A stretch of DNA of 64,000 nucleotides from Sphingobium lignivorans. Lineage in GTDB: Bacteria; Pseudomonadota; Alphaproteobacteria; Sphingomonadales; Sphingomonadaceae. Where the stretch lies: contig NZ_JACHKA010000001.1 in NCBI RefSeq assembly GCF_014203955.1, positions 1,364,001-1,428,000 of the forward strand, read 5' to 3'. The stretch's first letter is position 1. Every line of letters begins with the position of its first letter. The notes under the pieces were generated by a model. The model had not been told where the DNA came from. It was given only the letters and a program-made list of their open reading frames with translations, and searched no databases. Shown piece by piece: positions 17,101 through 24,349 of the stretch. The translations under genes were made by a program, and so were the position numbers.

Positions 17101-17894
17101 ACGGAGATTTCGCCCTCGACGAGAAGCAGCTTTTGGGCGAAATTGAGCGGTTTCACGTTTATGTGGCTGCCCATGATCCGCCGCCGCAACGGCGCCTTTC
17201 CCTCGATAACAATGATGGCAGAATTGTGAACAATTGCGGCCGTATGCTCGCCGGTCTGGTGAAGCGGGCGCTGGTCTATCCGTCGGCTCTTGAGCCGCTC
17301 AGAGTGGTTGTTGAGCTCGAACGCCACCCGCTTCGGATCGAGCCGGCGATACCGGCGCTAATCCGACTGAACTTGCTCTCGCCGGAGGTGGCAATGTCGA
17401 AGGTCCGAGCTCTGCTCGCGGCGGACGAAGACGTGGAAGCTTCGGTGCTGAGCGGCCTGATTGATGAGCTCAGGAACCGGGACTTGGTTGATCCTGCATT
17501 CGACTGTGAGCTCTGGCAGGCTTTCTCGCAGGTGATTTCAAGCCGGCAGCCGGGAGCCCTGGTGTACATCATGCGCTACACGGCTGAGGTCATGCGCGAT
17601 GATCCGTCGCGCATCCCGACGAAAGTCGACGCTTCACTCAGCGCCGGGCTTGAGCGGATCCTTGCTGAGACCGGAACCGACGAACTGGTCTCTGGGCTCA
17701 GCTACGAACCGTTTTTTGCACGCTATCTCGGGGCATTGTTGGTGACAGCGATGGCTCGAGAGAAGCGCGTCATACCAACCTTTTCCCAAGCATGGGCCGA
17801 AGCTATCGATGCAGATCCGCTGCCCGATATGCGGTCTGCGCGCGACGAAGCGGTCCGGCCTGTGCAGATAGGCGATAACGAAAGCGCTGAGTGA
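14154..17894 (+). CDS. SIR2-domain anti-phage protein, DSR-like
   Basis: 1,246 residues from a TTG start preceded by AAGGAG with seven-base spacing. The N-terminal 300 residues are a SIR2 domain of the defence type: GAGFS (33-37), TTNWD (147-151), KLHGS (185-189) and GFSGDDPNF (230-238), with Asn149 and His187 as likely NAD-binding/catalytic residues. The remaining 900 residues are mostly helical, with TPR-like segments such as AGLLADLGRDKEASDLSSQ. This layout (SIR2 plus a long helical sensor) is that of the defence-associated sirtuins DSR1/DSR2, which destroy NAD+ when they sense phage structural proteins. Base composition looks lower in GC than the flanking tail genes. It stands alone behind gene D, a place where P2-like phages carry defence genes. 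Exact subtype is uncertain. Confidence 0.85.
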   Translation: MARLDFTDEPHIERIAAALWGREPVGSAALLVGAGFSKNAHSVRGAATRMPDWRDIYETMVDQLYPASSDLEGGRRSPHVLGGDPRADHLRQAGAVSAYLRVAEEFEAQFGRDALDKLILRHLPDRQFKPGPLHHMLVALPWADVMTTNWDTLLERAAETAEERVYDVLRTVEEIPEARAPRIIKLHGSFPAHRPFVFTEEDFRKYPHRAGAFLNMAQQLAMENTLVLVGFSGDDPNFLFWSGWVRDQLGSKAPLIYLVGVLNLTAPKRKMLEGRRVQPIDLAKLPEFDRWPSPKRVENAHIWFLEKLRAAEPYPVQRWPRPPVSQVPPLKLVAPRFDPRAPLPDPEPSSIGRGSALELLRELAEQWRHNRKVYPGWVVPPFDTSELLRRNIQRFISDIVRGLREMDEDERLDVLFELNWQHDIALTPLILTVDDIIVELLEAMAPRYDKLHQDQAAQYRALALGVLRHAREESDTAMFERWAKWLDPRVADDPEASARFIYERCLKYRADLDIDSFQALLDAWTVTGNIYWQVRKAGLLADLGRDKEASDLSSQALNAIREQTARGEKDLASWSGETFAMLLRSSALYGEIGKLKENKSVRDRFEIRQEQLQARGCPGKRDFFDLLDRLIQGPPPFKRQTERTPLFDLGSFNHMHRLNGLDSRLERLLAYQALRFQEESGMPARMGNVGLSAQLLIEAARWLIDVAPGRAFNALLQAAPSGTQELDVILTRAAVSRIETVQADALIDRAIRLTGAARRRVEAGIPDAGFWRDRIKSVLEIASRVVLRAPARAPELLDLAVELNREEQFSRQIHKVLRRVRERALEAASPAARGPMLLTLFGQPIPLELGPNAYNGEDLADKVSLAFRADPSDKGWREIVEATIQAVRDSSKRRLATSRLNWLINSRLLDAEDKRRCAAALWAPEFIENGLPGDTVFYPDTFLTLPRPDGTDVQSILATALLTGEPLTDDIVYEGDLAQAYLNGDFALDEKQLLGEIERFHVYVAAHDPPPQRRLSLDNNDGRIVNNCGRMLAGLVKRALVYPSALEPLRVVVELERHPLRIEPAIPALIRLNLLSPEVAMSKVRALLAADEDVEASVLSGLIDELRNRDLVDPAFDCELWQAFSQVISSRQPGALVYIMRYTAEVMRDDPSRIPTKVDASLSAGLERILAETGTDELVSGLSYEPFFARYLGALLVTAMAREKRVIPTFSQAWAEAIDADPLPDMRSARDEAVRPVQIGDNESAE

Positions 17895-18057
17895 CGGGAA
17901 AGGCGGAAGAAGCAATGCTAAATGTCAGGGCTAGCTAAGAAGGATTTGCTGGCTGCAGCAACATCCCCTTGCTGCGCAAGACTCCTCAGAAGCCTCAGCT
18001 TCTAGGATGGCCTGTTCCGATCGCAATTGCCTGCGGAAGCTGGGCTGAGACACTGGA

Positions 18058-18429
18058 TTGATCGCTGCCATGATCGCCGCTGCTGCCATCTCGTGTGTCG
18101 TTATCGACGGCGATACGCTGCGCTGCGGGCGGGAACGCGTGCGGCTGCTGGCTATCGATGCGCCGGAATTGCCGGGCCATTGCCGGCGCGGTCGGACATG
18201 CGTAGCCGGGGATCCCGAGGCAAGCCGGGCCAGCCTGCAGCGTCTGGTCGCGCGCGGGGCGATCAGCATCGAGCGCAATGGGAAGGATCGATATGGGCGG
18301 ACGCTTGCCATCGTCCGCGCCAGGGGGCTCGATGTCGGCTGCGCGCAGGTGAAGCGCGGCCACGCGGTTTTCGTGCCGCGCTGGGATGCCGGCGGGCGTG
18401 CCGCGCGCAGTTGCGGACGTGCGGCCTAG
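18058..18429 (+). CDS. Thermonuclease-like (SNase-fold) small protein
   Basis: 123 residues from TTG at 18058, or 119 from ATG at 18070; neither has a good ribosome-binding site. The sequence VVIDGDTLRCGRERVRLLAI with DAPE and later GKDRYGRTLAIV are the staphylococcal-nuclease signature, including the Asp/Thr/Asp calcium-side residues and the second Arg region. The domain is complete but compact and there are extra cysteines (two in the N-terminal half after HCRRGRTC). A short hydrophobic N-terminus could be a weak export signal. It lies between the SIR2 gene and a leftward zinc-ribbon gene, overlapping the latter's stop by four bases. Its role in the prophage is unknown. Confidence 0.8.
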   Translation: MIAAMIAAAAISCVVIDGDTLRCGRERVRLLAIDAPELPGHCRRGRTCVAGDPEASRASLQRLVARGAISIERNGKDRYGRTLAIVRARGLDVGCAQVKRGHAVFVPRWDAGGRAARSCGRAA

Positions 18430-19103
18430 TCCGGCGGATAGATGCGCGTCGCGATCTCCTCTGCGCGGATGGTCGCGGCCGTGCGGGCGATCTCGCTCAG
18501 CTTGTCGCAGTTTGCCTCCAGCGCCCTGTTGTCGAGGTCAGTCGCTTCGTCATGCGCAGCCGCCAGGATGACGATCCGCCACGCGCAGGCCGCGCTCTCG
18601 TTGATCGTCACTGCGCCATCGCAGCCCGTCGAGAGGCAATAGGCGACATTGCGTTGCCCCTGGTAATCGCCTCGCCAGGCGCGCGGCCAATCCTGGCGAT
18701 CGAACTGTATCCGGTTCGCCTCGCAGATCGCTTCGTTGGCGCCGGCGCACATCGGCGTAACGGGCGCGGCCGGCGCTCCCTTGGGCAGTGCAATGCGCTT
18801 GATGTCAGCGGCTTGCGTGACGGATGCCGGCTTTGCCGGAGCCGCTGCCTGCGTTGCCGCTGCGGGCGTCGCCGCGTTCTGGGACTGTGATCCGGTGTCG
18901 CCGACCGAATAAGCACAATAGCCGAGGGCCAGCAGCAGGCCGAGGCATCCGATGCCGACCACCAGCGACTGCGATTTTCGCTCAGCCGCGATTTCCTCAG
19001 GCGTGAAGGTCGCACCGCAATAACGGCAAACCTCCGCCGTCAATTTGATGTTTTCCTTGCACTTCGGGCAGGCTCGTTCCCCCAGTGTCGGCCCTTTAGC
19101 CAT
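18426..19103 (-). CDS. Zinc-ribbon, single-pass membrane protein
   Basis: 225 residues. I start it at the ATG 19101-19103, with GGGGAGAG upstream, although the frame is open further. Residues 1-35 carry a zinc ribbon (CPKCKENIKLTAEVCRYCG). One transmembrane helix follows (LVVGIGCLGLLLALGYCAYS), then an Ala/Pro/Thr-rich linker and a cysteine-containing C-terminal domain of about 110 residues with paired cysteines (MCAGANEAICEANR; YCLSTGCDG; CAWRI). Zinc ribbon in the cytoplasm and the remainder outside is the likely topology. Leftward orientation, opposed to the nuclease and tail genes, puts it in the repressor transcript as a lysogenic-conversion gene. I do not recognise a function. Confidence 0.75.
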   Translation of the reverse strand: MAKGPTLGERACPKCKENIKLTAEVCRYCGATFTPEEIAAERKSQSLVVGIGCLGLLLALGYCAYSVGDTGSQSQNAATPAAATQAAAPAKPASVTQAADIKRIALPKGAPAAPVTPMCAGANEAICEANRIQFDRQDWPRAWRGDYQGQRNVAYCLSTGCDGAVTINESAACAWRIVILAAAHDEATDLDNRALEANCDKLSEIARTAATIRAEEIATRIYPPD

Positions 19104-19128
19104 GCGGCCATCTCTCCCCTGGATATCG

Positions 19129-19791
19129 TCAAGTGCGCCGAATAACCCCCACGACGCGGCCGATAACAAACATCTCCTCATTGACGGCGGTTTCTTCCCG
19201 AACATGGGGATTATCCGCCATGAGCTTGTAAGAGCCATCGGGCATCGCCCGCACCCGCTTGATCGTCCCAAGCCCGCCATATGAGAGCGCCCAGATCGCA
19301 TCCTGCCGGTCTATTGTGTTGATTGATCGATCGATCAGAATGATGTCCCGATCATTGATCGTTGGATACATGGAATCGCCGGTCGGTCGGGCGATCGTTA
19401 GGAAATGGGCGGCTGCGTTGGTGAATTGCCTCACCCAGTCAGCTGGGATCCACCGCGCAACGCTCCTTACAGGCGCTTCGTCCAGAAAGCTGGCGCCCAT
19501 CCCGATATTCAGATCGATCTCGTCGACCTTTAAGAGCCCCATTTGTTCTGCCAGCTCGTCTTCGGATGGTGGGAGATAGGCTCCTTCGTCCGGATCGTCG
19601 GTCTGCCCGGTGAGATAGGCCGGCGTCGTTCGCAGATGCTGTGCGATGAGGTGCAAATGACTGGATGAAGCGGACTCGCCGCGCACCAGCTTGCCGATAG
19701 TCTGCGGGCTCACCCCCACCTTGCGCGCTAGGCTGGACTGGGTTTCGTCCACCTCGGCCATGCGGGTGACGAGGCGGTCTGGGATCAGCAT
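19129..19791 (-). CDS. CI-type repressor with S24 peptidase domain
   Basis: 220 residues. Residues 15-60 form a helix-turn-helix (SSLARKVGVSPQTIGKLVRG). The C-terminal half is a LexA/S24 domain with the Ser-Lys pair Ser140 (PTGDSMYPTI) and Lys178 (GTIKRV). It should hold the lysogenic state by binding the paired operators in the 84-base gap to the divergent Cro-like gene, and may be inactivated by RecA-assisted self-cleavage; an obvious Ala-Gly cleavage site is not clear. The ATG is directly next to the operator region. A leftward zinc-ribbon gene follows 25 bases downstream. Confidence 0.92.
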   Translation of the reverse strand: MLIPDRLVTRMAEVDETQSSLARKVGVSPQTIGKLVRGESASSSHLHLIAQHLRTTPAYLTGQTDDPDEGAYLPPSEDELAEQMGLLKVDEIDLNIGMGASFLDEAPVRSVARWIPADWVRQFTNAAAHFLTIARPTGDSMYPTINDRDIILIDRSINTIDRQDAIWALSYGGLGTIKRVRAMPDGSYKLMADNPHVREETAVNEEMFVIGRVVGVIRRT

Positions 19792-19800
19792 GCCCGCACC

Positions 19801-19866
19801 CTACAACCAAGGATGTAGAGCGCCATGGAATAATAGTTCTTGACCAATCTGTAACCTTGGTTGTAG
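19801..19866. promoter_or_regulatory. Paired repressor operators in the lysis-lysogeny switch
   Basis: Two related 18-bp sites, at 19801-19818 and 19849-19866, lie in opposite orientation and match at 15 of 18 positions. CTACAACCAAGG (19801-19812) is the exact reverse complement of CCTTGGTTGTAG (19855-19866). The first site is itself a CTACA-N8-TGTAG palindrome. A TTGACC hexamer (19840-19845) lies between them. The sites cover the divergent promoters of the repressor (leftward) and the Cro-like gene (rightward). Confidence 0.8.
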
Positions 19867-19875
19867 CTCGGTCGC

Positions 19876-20211
19876 ATGGAACGGCAGATCACCCCTTTTC
19901 AGGCCCTGGAGCGTGCACTTGAAGTTGCAGGCTCACAGTCGGCGCTCGCCCGCATCTGCGGCGTCTCGCAAACGGCCGTGTGGAAATGGGTGCAAAGCTC
20001 GAAGCGATTGCCCGCTGAGCATGTTCTGAAGGTCGAAGCGGCAACAGGCGTCTCCCGGCACCTGCTGCGCCCCGACATTTACCCGATCGAGCATCATGCC
20101 GTTCCCCCCGTCGCCCTTCCCACTGACGACTGCATGGCCATCCTGCCGCGCCGCAGCATCGCGCGCCAGTCCAATAGCAAGGCCGTTTTGGACGGGAGGT
20201 CGGCGGCATGA
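19876..20211 (+). CDS. Cro-like HTH regulator (YdaS type)
   Basis: 111 residues starting MERQITPFQALERALEVAGS. Residues 10-60 are a helix-turn-helix of the YdaS/Cro type (SQSALARICGVSQTAVWKWV, then LPAEHVLKVEAATGVSRHLLRPD). The gene is divergent from the S24 repressor and is the first gene of the rightward early operon, the expected position of Cro or Cox. The ATG lies only nine bases after the second operator, so the transcript may have almost no leader. The C-terminal 40 residues are likely disordered. The stop overlaps the next start by ATGA. Confidence 0.88.
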   Translation: MERQITPFQALERALEVAGSQSALARICGVSQTAVWKWVQSSKRLPAEHVLKVEAATGVSRHLLRPDIYPIEHHAVPPVALPTDDCMAILPRRSIARQSNSKAVLDGRSAA

Positions 20212-20600
20212 TGCAGTCCCCGGCAGACCAGCACCCGCTGGAGATGATGGTGCTGAACAGCATCTTCGATGCCGGCGGGACGATGGATCTGGTTGCCCTG
20301 CGCGCGGCGCTTCCGGCGACCGGCAGGGATCTGCGCAAGGCCATCGTGCATCAACGCTCTCTCGGCAATCTCCGGCTATGCGAAGTGGAGGGCACGCTGA
20401 CCCTGACGGCATCCGCCCGCGCGGCGATTGCCGCCGGCCGCGCCCATCGTCCCATGATGATCATGGACCTGGGCGGCCAACTGCGCACCAAGCACGAGCG
20501 TGCCCTGGCGCGAGAAATCGCGCAGCTCGCGCAGTGCAAGGGCGACCGCGCCCCGCTGATCGACATCGCGTATCCGCAGGGCAGGGGAGAAGCGGCATGA
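20208..20600 (+). CDS. Early-operon protein, possibly winged-helix
   Basis: 130 residues beginning MMQSPADQHPLEMMVLNSIF; it overlaps the Cro-like gene by ATGA. The middle part (GGTMDLVALRAALPATGRDL RKAIVHQRSLGNLRLCEVEG in two consecutive segments) reads like a winged-helix DNA-binding fold followed by a beta hairpin. No cysteine clusters or membrane segments. It is translated in a chain of overlapping genes (19876-21593) that are probably all regulators. No family recognised. Confidence 0.75.
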   Translation: MMQSPADQHPLEMMVLNSIFDAGGTMDLVALRAALPATGRDLRKAIVHQRSLGNLRLCEVEGTLTLTASARAAIAAGRAHRPMMIMDLGGQLRTKHERALAREIAQLAQCKGDRAPLIDIAYPQGRGEAA

Positions 20601-20788
20601 CGCGCGAATGCACATGCCCCGTCTGTCGCAGCGATCTGGCTTTCATCGCGCCGTGCATGCGCCGGGACGTGTCGCGGGAGGTTTCCTCTCCCACCCGTCC
20701 GCGCCGTCCCGCGTGCCGGCGCGTCGTGCCCGGGGCCTTGGTCCCCCCGCCACCGGGCACGATCCTTTTCGGAGGCTCCGGGCAGTGA
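20597..20788 (+). CDS. Short cysteine-containing early protein
   Basis: 63 residues, starting MTRECTCPVCRSDLAFIAPC at an ATG that overlaps the previous stop (ATGA). C5, C7 and C10 followed by C20 could form a small zinc site. The remainder is Arg/Pro-rich and probably unstructured. It is linked by overlap on both sides, with its stop TGA sharing bases with the GTG start of the next gene. The translational coupling supports a real gene although its composition is unusual. Function unknown. Confidence 0.55.
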   Translation: MTRECTCPVCRSDLAFIAPCMRRDVSREVSSPTRPRRPACRRVVPGALVPPPPGTILFGGSGQ

Positions 20789-21252
20789 CAAAGCGCCGGC
20801 CGCCTCTCACATTCTTCGCCGCCCTGGTGCGTGCGGTTGAGCTGCTGGGCTATGACGGGATCGCGCAGATCCTCGGCTGCTCGGAATCCCTCGTGCGCAA
20901 GCTGTCAGATCCGGACACCGAGCGCGAGATCAGCCTGCGCAACGCGCGGCGTATTGACGAAGCCTATCAGCGGGCAGGCGGGGACGGCGCGCCGTTCCTC
21001 GAATGTTATGCGCTCCAGCTCGAGCTGGCGGGCAGCGACCTGCGGCCCAGCCAGGCCGATCTGCTTGCCGCTGTGGGCGCTGCCGCGAAGGAAACCGGCG
21101 AGGCAGTCGCCTTCGCGCTGAAGGCCATCGAGAATGAAGGCTGCGACCTTTCACGGGCGCAGGCCCTGCGCGAGATCGAGGAGGGCATTGCCTCGCTGAC
21201 CGGCATTGCCGCGAAGCTGGGCGGCGCCGGGATGATGGAGAAGCGAGGATGA
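20785..21252 (+). CDS. CII-like / phage regulatory protein
   Basis: 155 residues from GTG 20785, with GGAGG nine bases upstream; the frame is open further upstream but without start support. The N-terminal FFAALVRAVELLGYDGIAQI LGCSESLVRKLSD segment looks like a helix-turn-helix of the phage CII/toxin-antitoxin-regulator type. The C-terminal half (ADLLAAVGAAAKETGEAVAF, EIEEGIASLTGIAAKLGG) is helical and may form a dimer. P2-like phages of this kind often carry a 'phage regulatory CII family' gene here. It overlaps ogr by ATGA, so both may be expressed together. Confidence 0.7.
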   Translation: MTKRRPPLTFFAALVRAVELLGYDGIAQILGCSESLVRKLSDPDTEREISLRNARRIDEAYQRAGGDGAPFLECYALQLELAGSDLRPSQADLLAAVGAAAKETGEAVAFALKAIENEGCDLSRAQALREIEEGIASLTGIAAKLGGAGMMEKRG

Positions 21253-21593
21253 ACAAGCCGGGGGGCATCCATGTGCGGGACGCCGATCTGCGCAAGGGCA
21301 GGACCAAGCGCTTCATGCCGGTCGTCAACTGCCCGGTGTGCGGCGAGCGCGCCTACACGCGCACGTCCGAGGAAATCTCGCCCGAGACGCGGCGCCTCTA
21401 TTACGTCTGCTCGCACTGGGAGTGCGGGATGCGCTGGCAGGCATTGCTGACCGTGGAGCGGGTGGTTTCCCCGTCCGGCATTTCGCCGAACTTCCGCCCG
21501 GCGCAGCTCAAGCCGGGCAAGCCGCCCGGTCATGAATATGGGCAATCCCCGCCGCCACTGCTGGAATTCATGGGCCGAACCTCGCCCGCCTGA
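21249..21593 (+). CDS. ogr: Late-gene activator, Ogr/Delta family zinc finger
   Basis: 114 residues. A C28-x2-C31-x22-C54-x4-C59 zinc-binding pattern with CPVCGERAYTRTS and TRRLYYVCSHWECG matches P2 Ogr and P4 Delta closely, including the spacing; the conserved aromatic and TVERV segment follow. Ogr proteins bind TGT-N12-ACA dyads about 55 bp upstream of late promoters and contact RNA polymerase alpha. Two near-matching dyads lie upstream of genes J and V in this prophage. In P2 ogr follows gene D; here the SIR2 block and the whole immunity region separate them, so ogr has become part of the early operon. A 25-residue N-terminal and 35-residue C-terminal extension are unusual. Confidence 0.9.
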   Translation: MNKPGGIHVRDADLRKGRTKRFMPVVNCPVCGERAYTRTSEEISPETRRLYYVCSHWECGMRWQALLTVERVVSPSGISPNFRPAQLKPGKPPGHEYGQSPPPLLEFMGRTSPA

Positions 21594-21680
21594 TCCCCTC
21601 AACATCCGCATCAAACTGTCACCGCCGGGGGGCCTCCCTCCGGAAACGCTACCCCTTTGCCAAGAGAACCCGCCCGCCTC

Positions 21681-24347
21681 ATGCGCGACGATATCAGAAA
21701 AGAAGTGCTGGAGCGCCTCGAGCAGGATTACCGCTTCGAGGGGAGCGGCGCCTGGCTGCAGAAGGGCAAGTGCCCGGGATGCGGCGGCAAGGAGCTGTTC
21801 ACGCGGCGTGAGGCGCCCTGGGTGCTGCGCTGCGGCCGCGCCAACAAGTGCGGGTGGGAACAGCACGTCAAGGATCTCTATCCCGAGATATTCGACAACT
21901 GGTCGAACCGCTTCAAGGCGAGCGAGGAAAACCCCAACGCTGCCGCCGACGCCTATCTGCAGCACGCGCGCGGCATCGATCTTCAGGGGCTGCGCGGATC
22001 CTACACGCAGGAATATTATGTGGATCGGGACACGGGCCACGGCACCGCGACCATCCGCTTCCCGCTTCCCGGCGGCAGCTGGTGGGAAAGGCTCATCGAT
22101 CAGCCGGGGCGCTTCGATCGGAAGGCACGTTTCGCCTGGCGCAAAAGCTATGCCGGCCAGTGGTGGACGGCGCCGGACCATGATCTGGAGACGCTCGCCC
22201 GCGCGCCGCGCATCTGGATTGCCGAGGGTATTTTCGATGCGCTCTCGTTCCGGGATGCCGGCGAAGTCGCCGCCTCGGTCATGTCCACCAATAATTATCC
22301 GGAAGCCGCCTTGTCCGATCTGCGGCGCAAGGTGGCGGAGCTGGAGCTGGGCGCAGGGCCGGAACTCGTCTTCGCCTTCGATGTCGGCAAGGCCGGCCGG
22401 GAATATTCGATCAAATATGTCGACAAGGCCCGGGCGGACGGATGGCGCGCCACTGCGGCGACACCCCTGCCCGAAGGGGATGGCGAAAAGCTCGACTGGA
22501 ACGATCTCCACCAGCGCGGCCGGCTGACGCCGGACGATCTTGAGGAATATCTCTGGCACGGCGAGGTGATGATCGCGCCGACGGCCACGGAAAAGGCCTG
22601 TCTGATCTACGATCGCAAAAAGCTGAGCAGTTTCAGCCTCGTGCATGACAGCCGCACATGGTGGGCCTCATTCAACAAGGCCCGCATCGCGGAGATCATG
22701 ACGGCCGAGGGGGTGACCGAGAAAGCCGCAGCGCGCGCCACCGCCGATGTCGACGAGATCGCCAGCTGCGCTTTCCGGATCCTCTATTTCCAGACCGACG
22801 TCGCGACCGACGAAAGCCATTATTATCTGCGCGTCAACACGCCATCGTCCCGCTGGCCGGCAAAGGCGGCATTCAGCACCGCCGCCATGGCTGCGGGGCC
22901 GGAATTCAAGAAGCGGCTGCTCGGTGTTGCGCCCGGCGCGCAGTGGACCGGATCGACACGCCAGCTCGAGAAGATCATCGATCTTCAGAAGGGCAAGCGC
23001 GGCATCCGCCAGGTCGAGACGCTGGATTTCACCGGCTACAGCCGAGAGCACGAGGCCTGGGTGCTGGGCGACCTCGCGGTAAAGGGGGGGCGGGTCTACC
23101 GCCTGAATGAAGAGGACTATTTCGATCTCGGCAAGATGTCGCTCAAGCTCCGCACGACGGAGCGCATCCTGTCGATCGACTATGATCCGGAGCGGTTCGA
23201 TACCGCCTGGTTGCCGGTGGTCTGGAAGGCGTTCCGCACCAATGGGCTGATCAGCATTTCCTTTTGGGTGATGAGCTTTTTCGCGGAGCAGGTCCGCGCG
23301 ATGCACAAGAGCGTTGGCTTCCTCGAGGCGATCGGGGATCCCGGCACGGGCAAGACCACGCTCTTCGAGTTTCTCTGGAAGCTCTGTGGCCGCGCCGATT
23401 ACGAAGGCTTCGACCCGCAGAAGGCCACCAACGCCGCGCTGGCCCGCAATCTGGGCAAGGTCGCCAATCTTCCCGTCGTGCTCATTGAGGGCGACCGGGA
23501 CGAGGAAAACGGCTCCCACGCCAAGCGCTTCGAATGGGAAGAGCTGAAGACGGCCTATAACGGCCGCGCCGTGCGCTCGCGTGGCGTGCGCAATGGCGGC
23601 AACGAAACCTATGATCCGCCGTTCCGGGGCGCGATCGTCATCGAGCAGAATTACCCGGTGAATGCCTCGCCGGCGATCCTCGAGCGCATCATGCAGCTCA
23701 AGTTCGACAAGACGGGGTGGAGCACGGCCACCAAGATCGCCGCCGCCAAGCTCGAGCATTGGCCGATCGAGCCTGTCTCCGGCTTCATGACGCACATCAT
23801 TCGCCGCGAAGCCGAGTTCCTGAAGACCTTCCGCGAAGCCTTCCTCCGCCACGAATCCGAGATCGAGCGGCGCGGGCAGGTCAACAACATCCGCATCGTC
23901 AAGAACCATGCCCAGCTCGCCGCCGCGCTCGATGCCCTGGCGGGTATGGTGGAGATCCCGGACGAGGCGCACAGCGAGACCATCGAGCGGATCTACGCCA
24001 TGGCGGCCGAGCGCCGCGCGTCACTCTCCGCCGATCATGATGTCGTCCAGCGCTTCTGGGAACTGTTCGATTATCTCGAGCATCGCGAGGACAATCCTAC
24101 CCCGGACACCTGCATCAACCGGCACCGCAAGCCGGATGAATTCATCGCGGTTTCCCTGCCCCAATTCGAGGAACGTTGCCGCTCGCGCGGGCTCATCCCG
24201 CCCGGTGAGAAGGACCTCAAGCGCCATCTGAAAAGCTCGAAATCCCGCCGATTCCTGAAGGCCGACACGGTGAACATGGTCAACGATCGCCATGCGCACT
24301 GCTGGATTTTCGAGCGCCCCCGCAAATCCGAACGGAAGGAGAAGTGA
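21681..24347 (+). CDS. Replication primase-helicase (zinc finger, TOPRIM, P-loop ATPase)
   Basis: 888 residues from the ATG at 21681; a TTG at 21657 would add eight residues. Cysteines C31, C34, C51 and C57 form a primase-type zinc finger. A TOPRIM domain lies around 178-260 (IWIAEGIFDALSF, FAFDVGKAG). The helicase part has a Walker A GDPGTGKTT at about 552-560 and VLIEGDRDEE near 600 as Walker B or an equivalent acidic motif. The protein therefore combines primer synthesis and unwinding, unlike P2 gpA, which is a rolling-circle initiator. Replication of this phage is thus more like P4 alpha or T7 gp4. The ATPase does not carry standard DnaB motifs. Confidence 0.85.
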   Translation: MRDDIRKEVLERLEQDYRFEGSGAWLQKGKCPGCGGKELFTRREAPWVLRCGRANKCGWEQHVKDLYPEIFDNWSNRFKASEENPNAAADAYLQHARGIDLQGLRGSYTQEYYVDRDTGHGTATIRFPLPGGSWWERLIDQPGRFDRKARFAWRKSYAGQWWTAPDHDLETLARAPRIWIAEGIFDALSFRDAGEVAASVMSTNNYPEAALSDLRRKVAELELGAGPELVFAFDVGKAGREYSIKYVDKARADGWRATAATPLPEGDGEKLDWNDLHQRGRLTPDDLEEYLWHGEVMIAPTATEKACLIYDRKKLSSFSLVHDSRTWWASFNKARIAEIMTAEGVTEKAAARATADVDEIASCAFRILYFQTDVATDESHYYLRVNTPSSRWPAKAAFSTAAMAAGPEFKKRLLGVAPGAQWTGSTRQLEKIIDLQKGKRGIRQVETLDFTGYSREHEAWVLGDLAVKGGRVYRLNEEDYFDLGKMSLKLRTTERILSIDYDPERFDTAWLPVVWKAFRTNGLISISFWVMSFFAEQVRAMHKSVGFLEAIGDPGTGKTTLFEFLWKLCGRADYEGFDPQKATNAALARNLGKVANLPVVLIEGDRDEENGSHAKRFEWEELKTAYNGRAVRSRGVRNGGNETYDPPFRGAIVIEQNYPVNASPAILERIMQLKFDKTGWSTATKIAAAKLEHWPIEPVSGFMTHIIRREAEFLKTFREAFLRHESEIERRGQVNNIRIVKNHAQLAAALDALAGMVEIPDEAHSETIERIYAMAAERRASLSADHDVVQRFWELFDYLEHREDNPTPDTCINRHRKPDEFIAVSLPQFEERCRSRGLIPPGEKDLKRHLKSSKSRRFLKADTVNMVNDRHAHCWIFERPRKSERKEK

Positions 24348-24349
24348 CG

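Noticed and set aside
14154..17894. SIR2 protein as a metabolic deacetylase (CobB)
   Set aside because: The gene is 1,246 codons, lacks the CobB zinc-finger cysteines, and has the defence-type GFSGDDPNF motif and prophage location.
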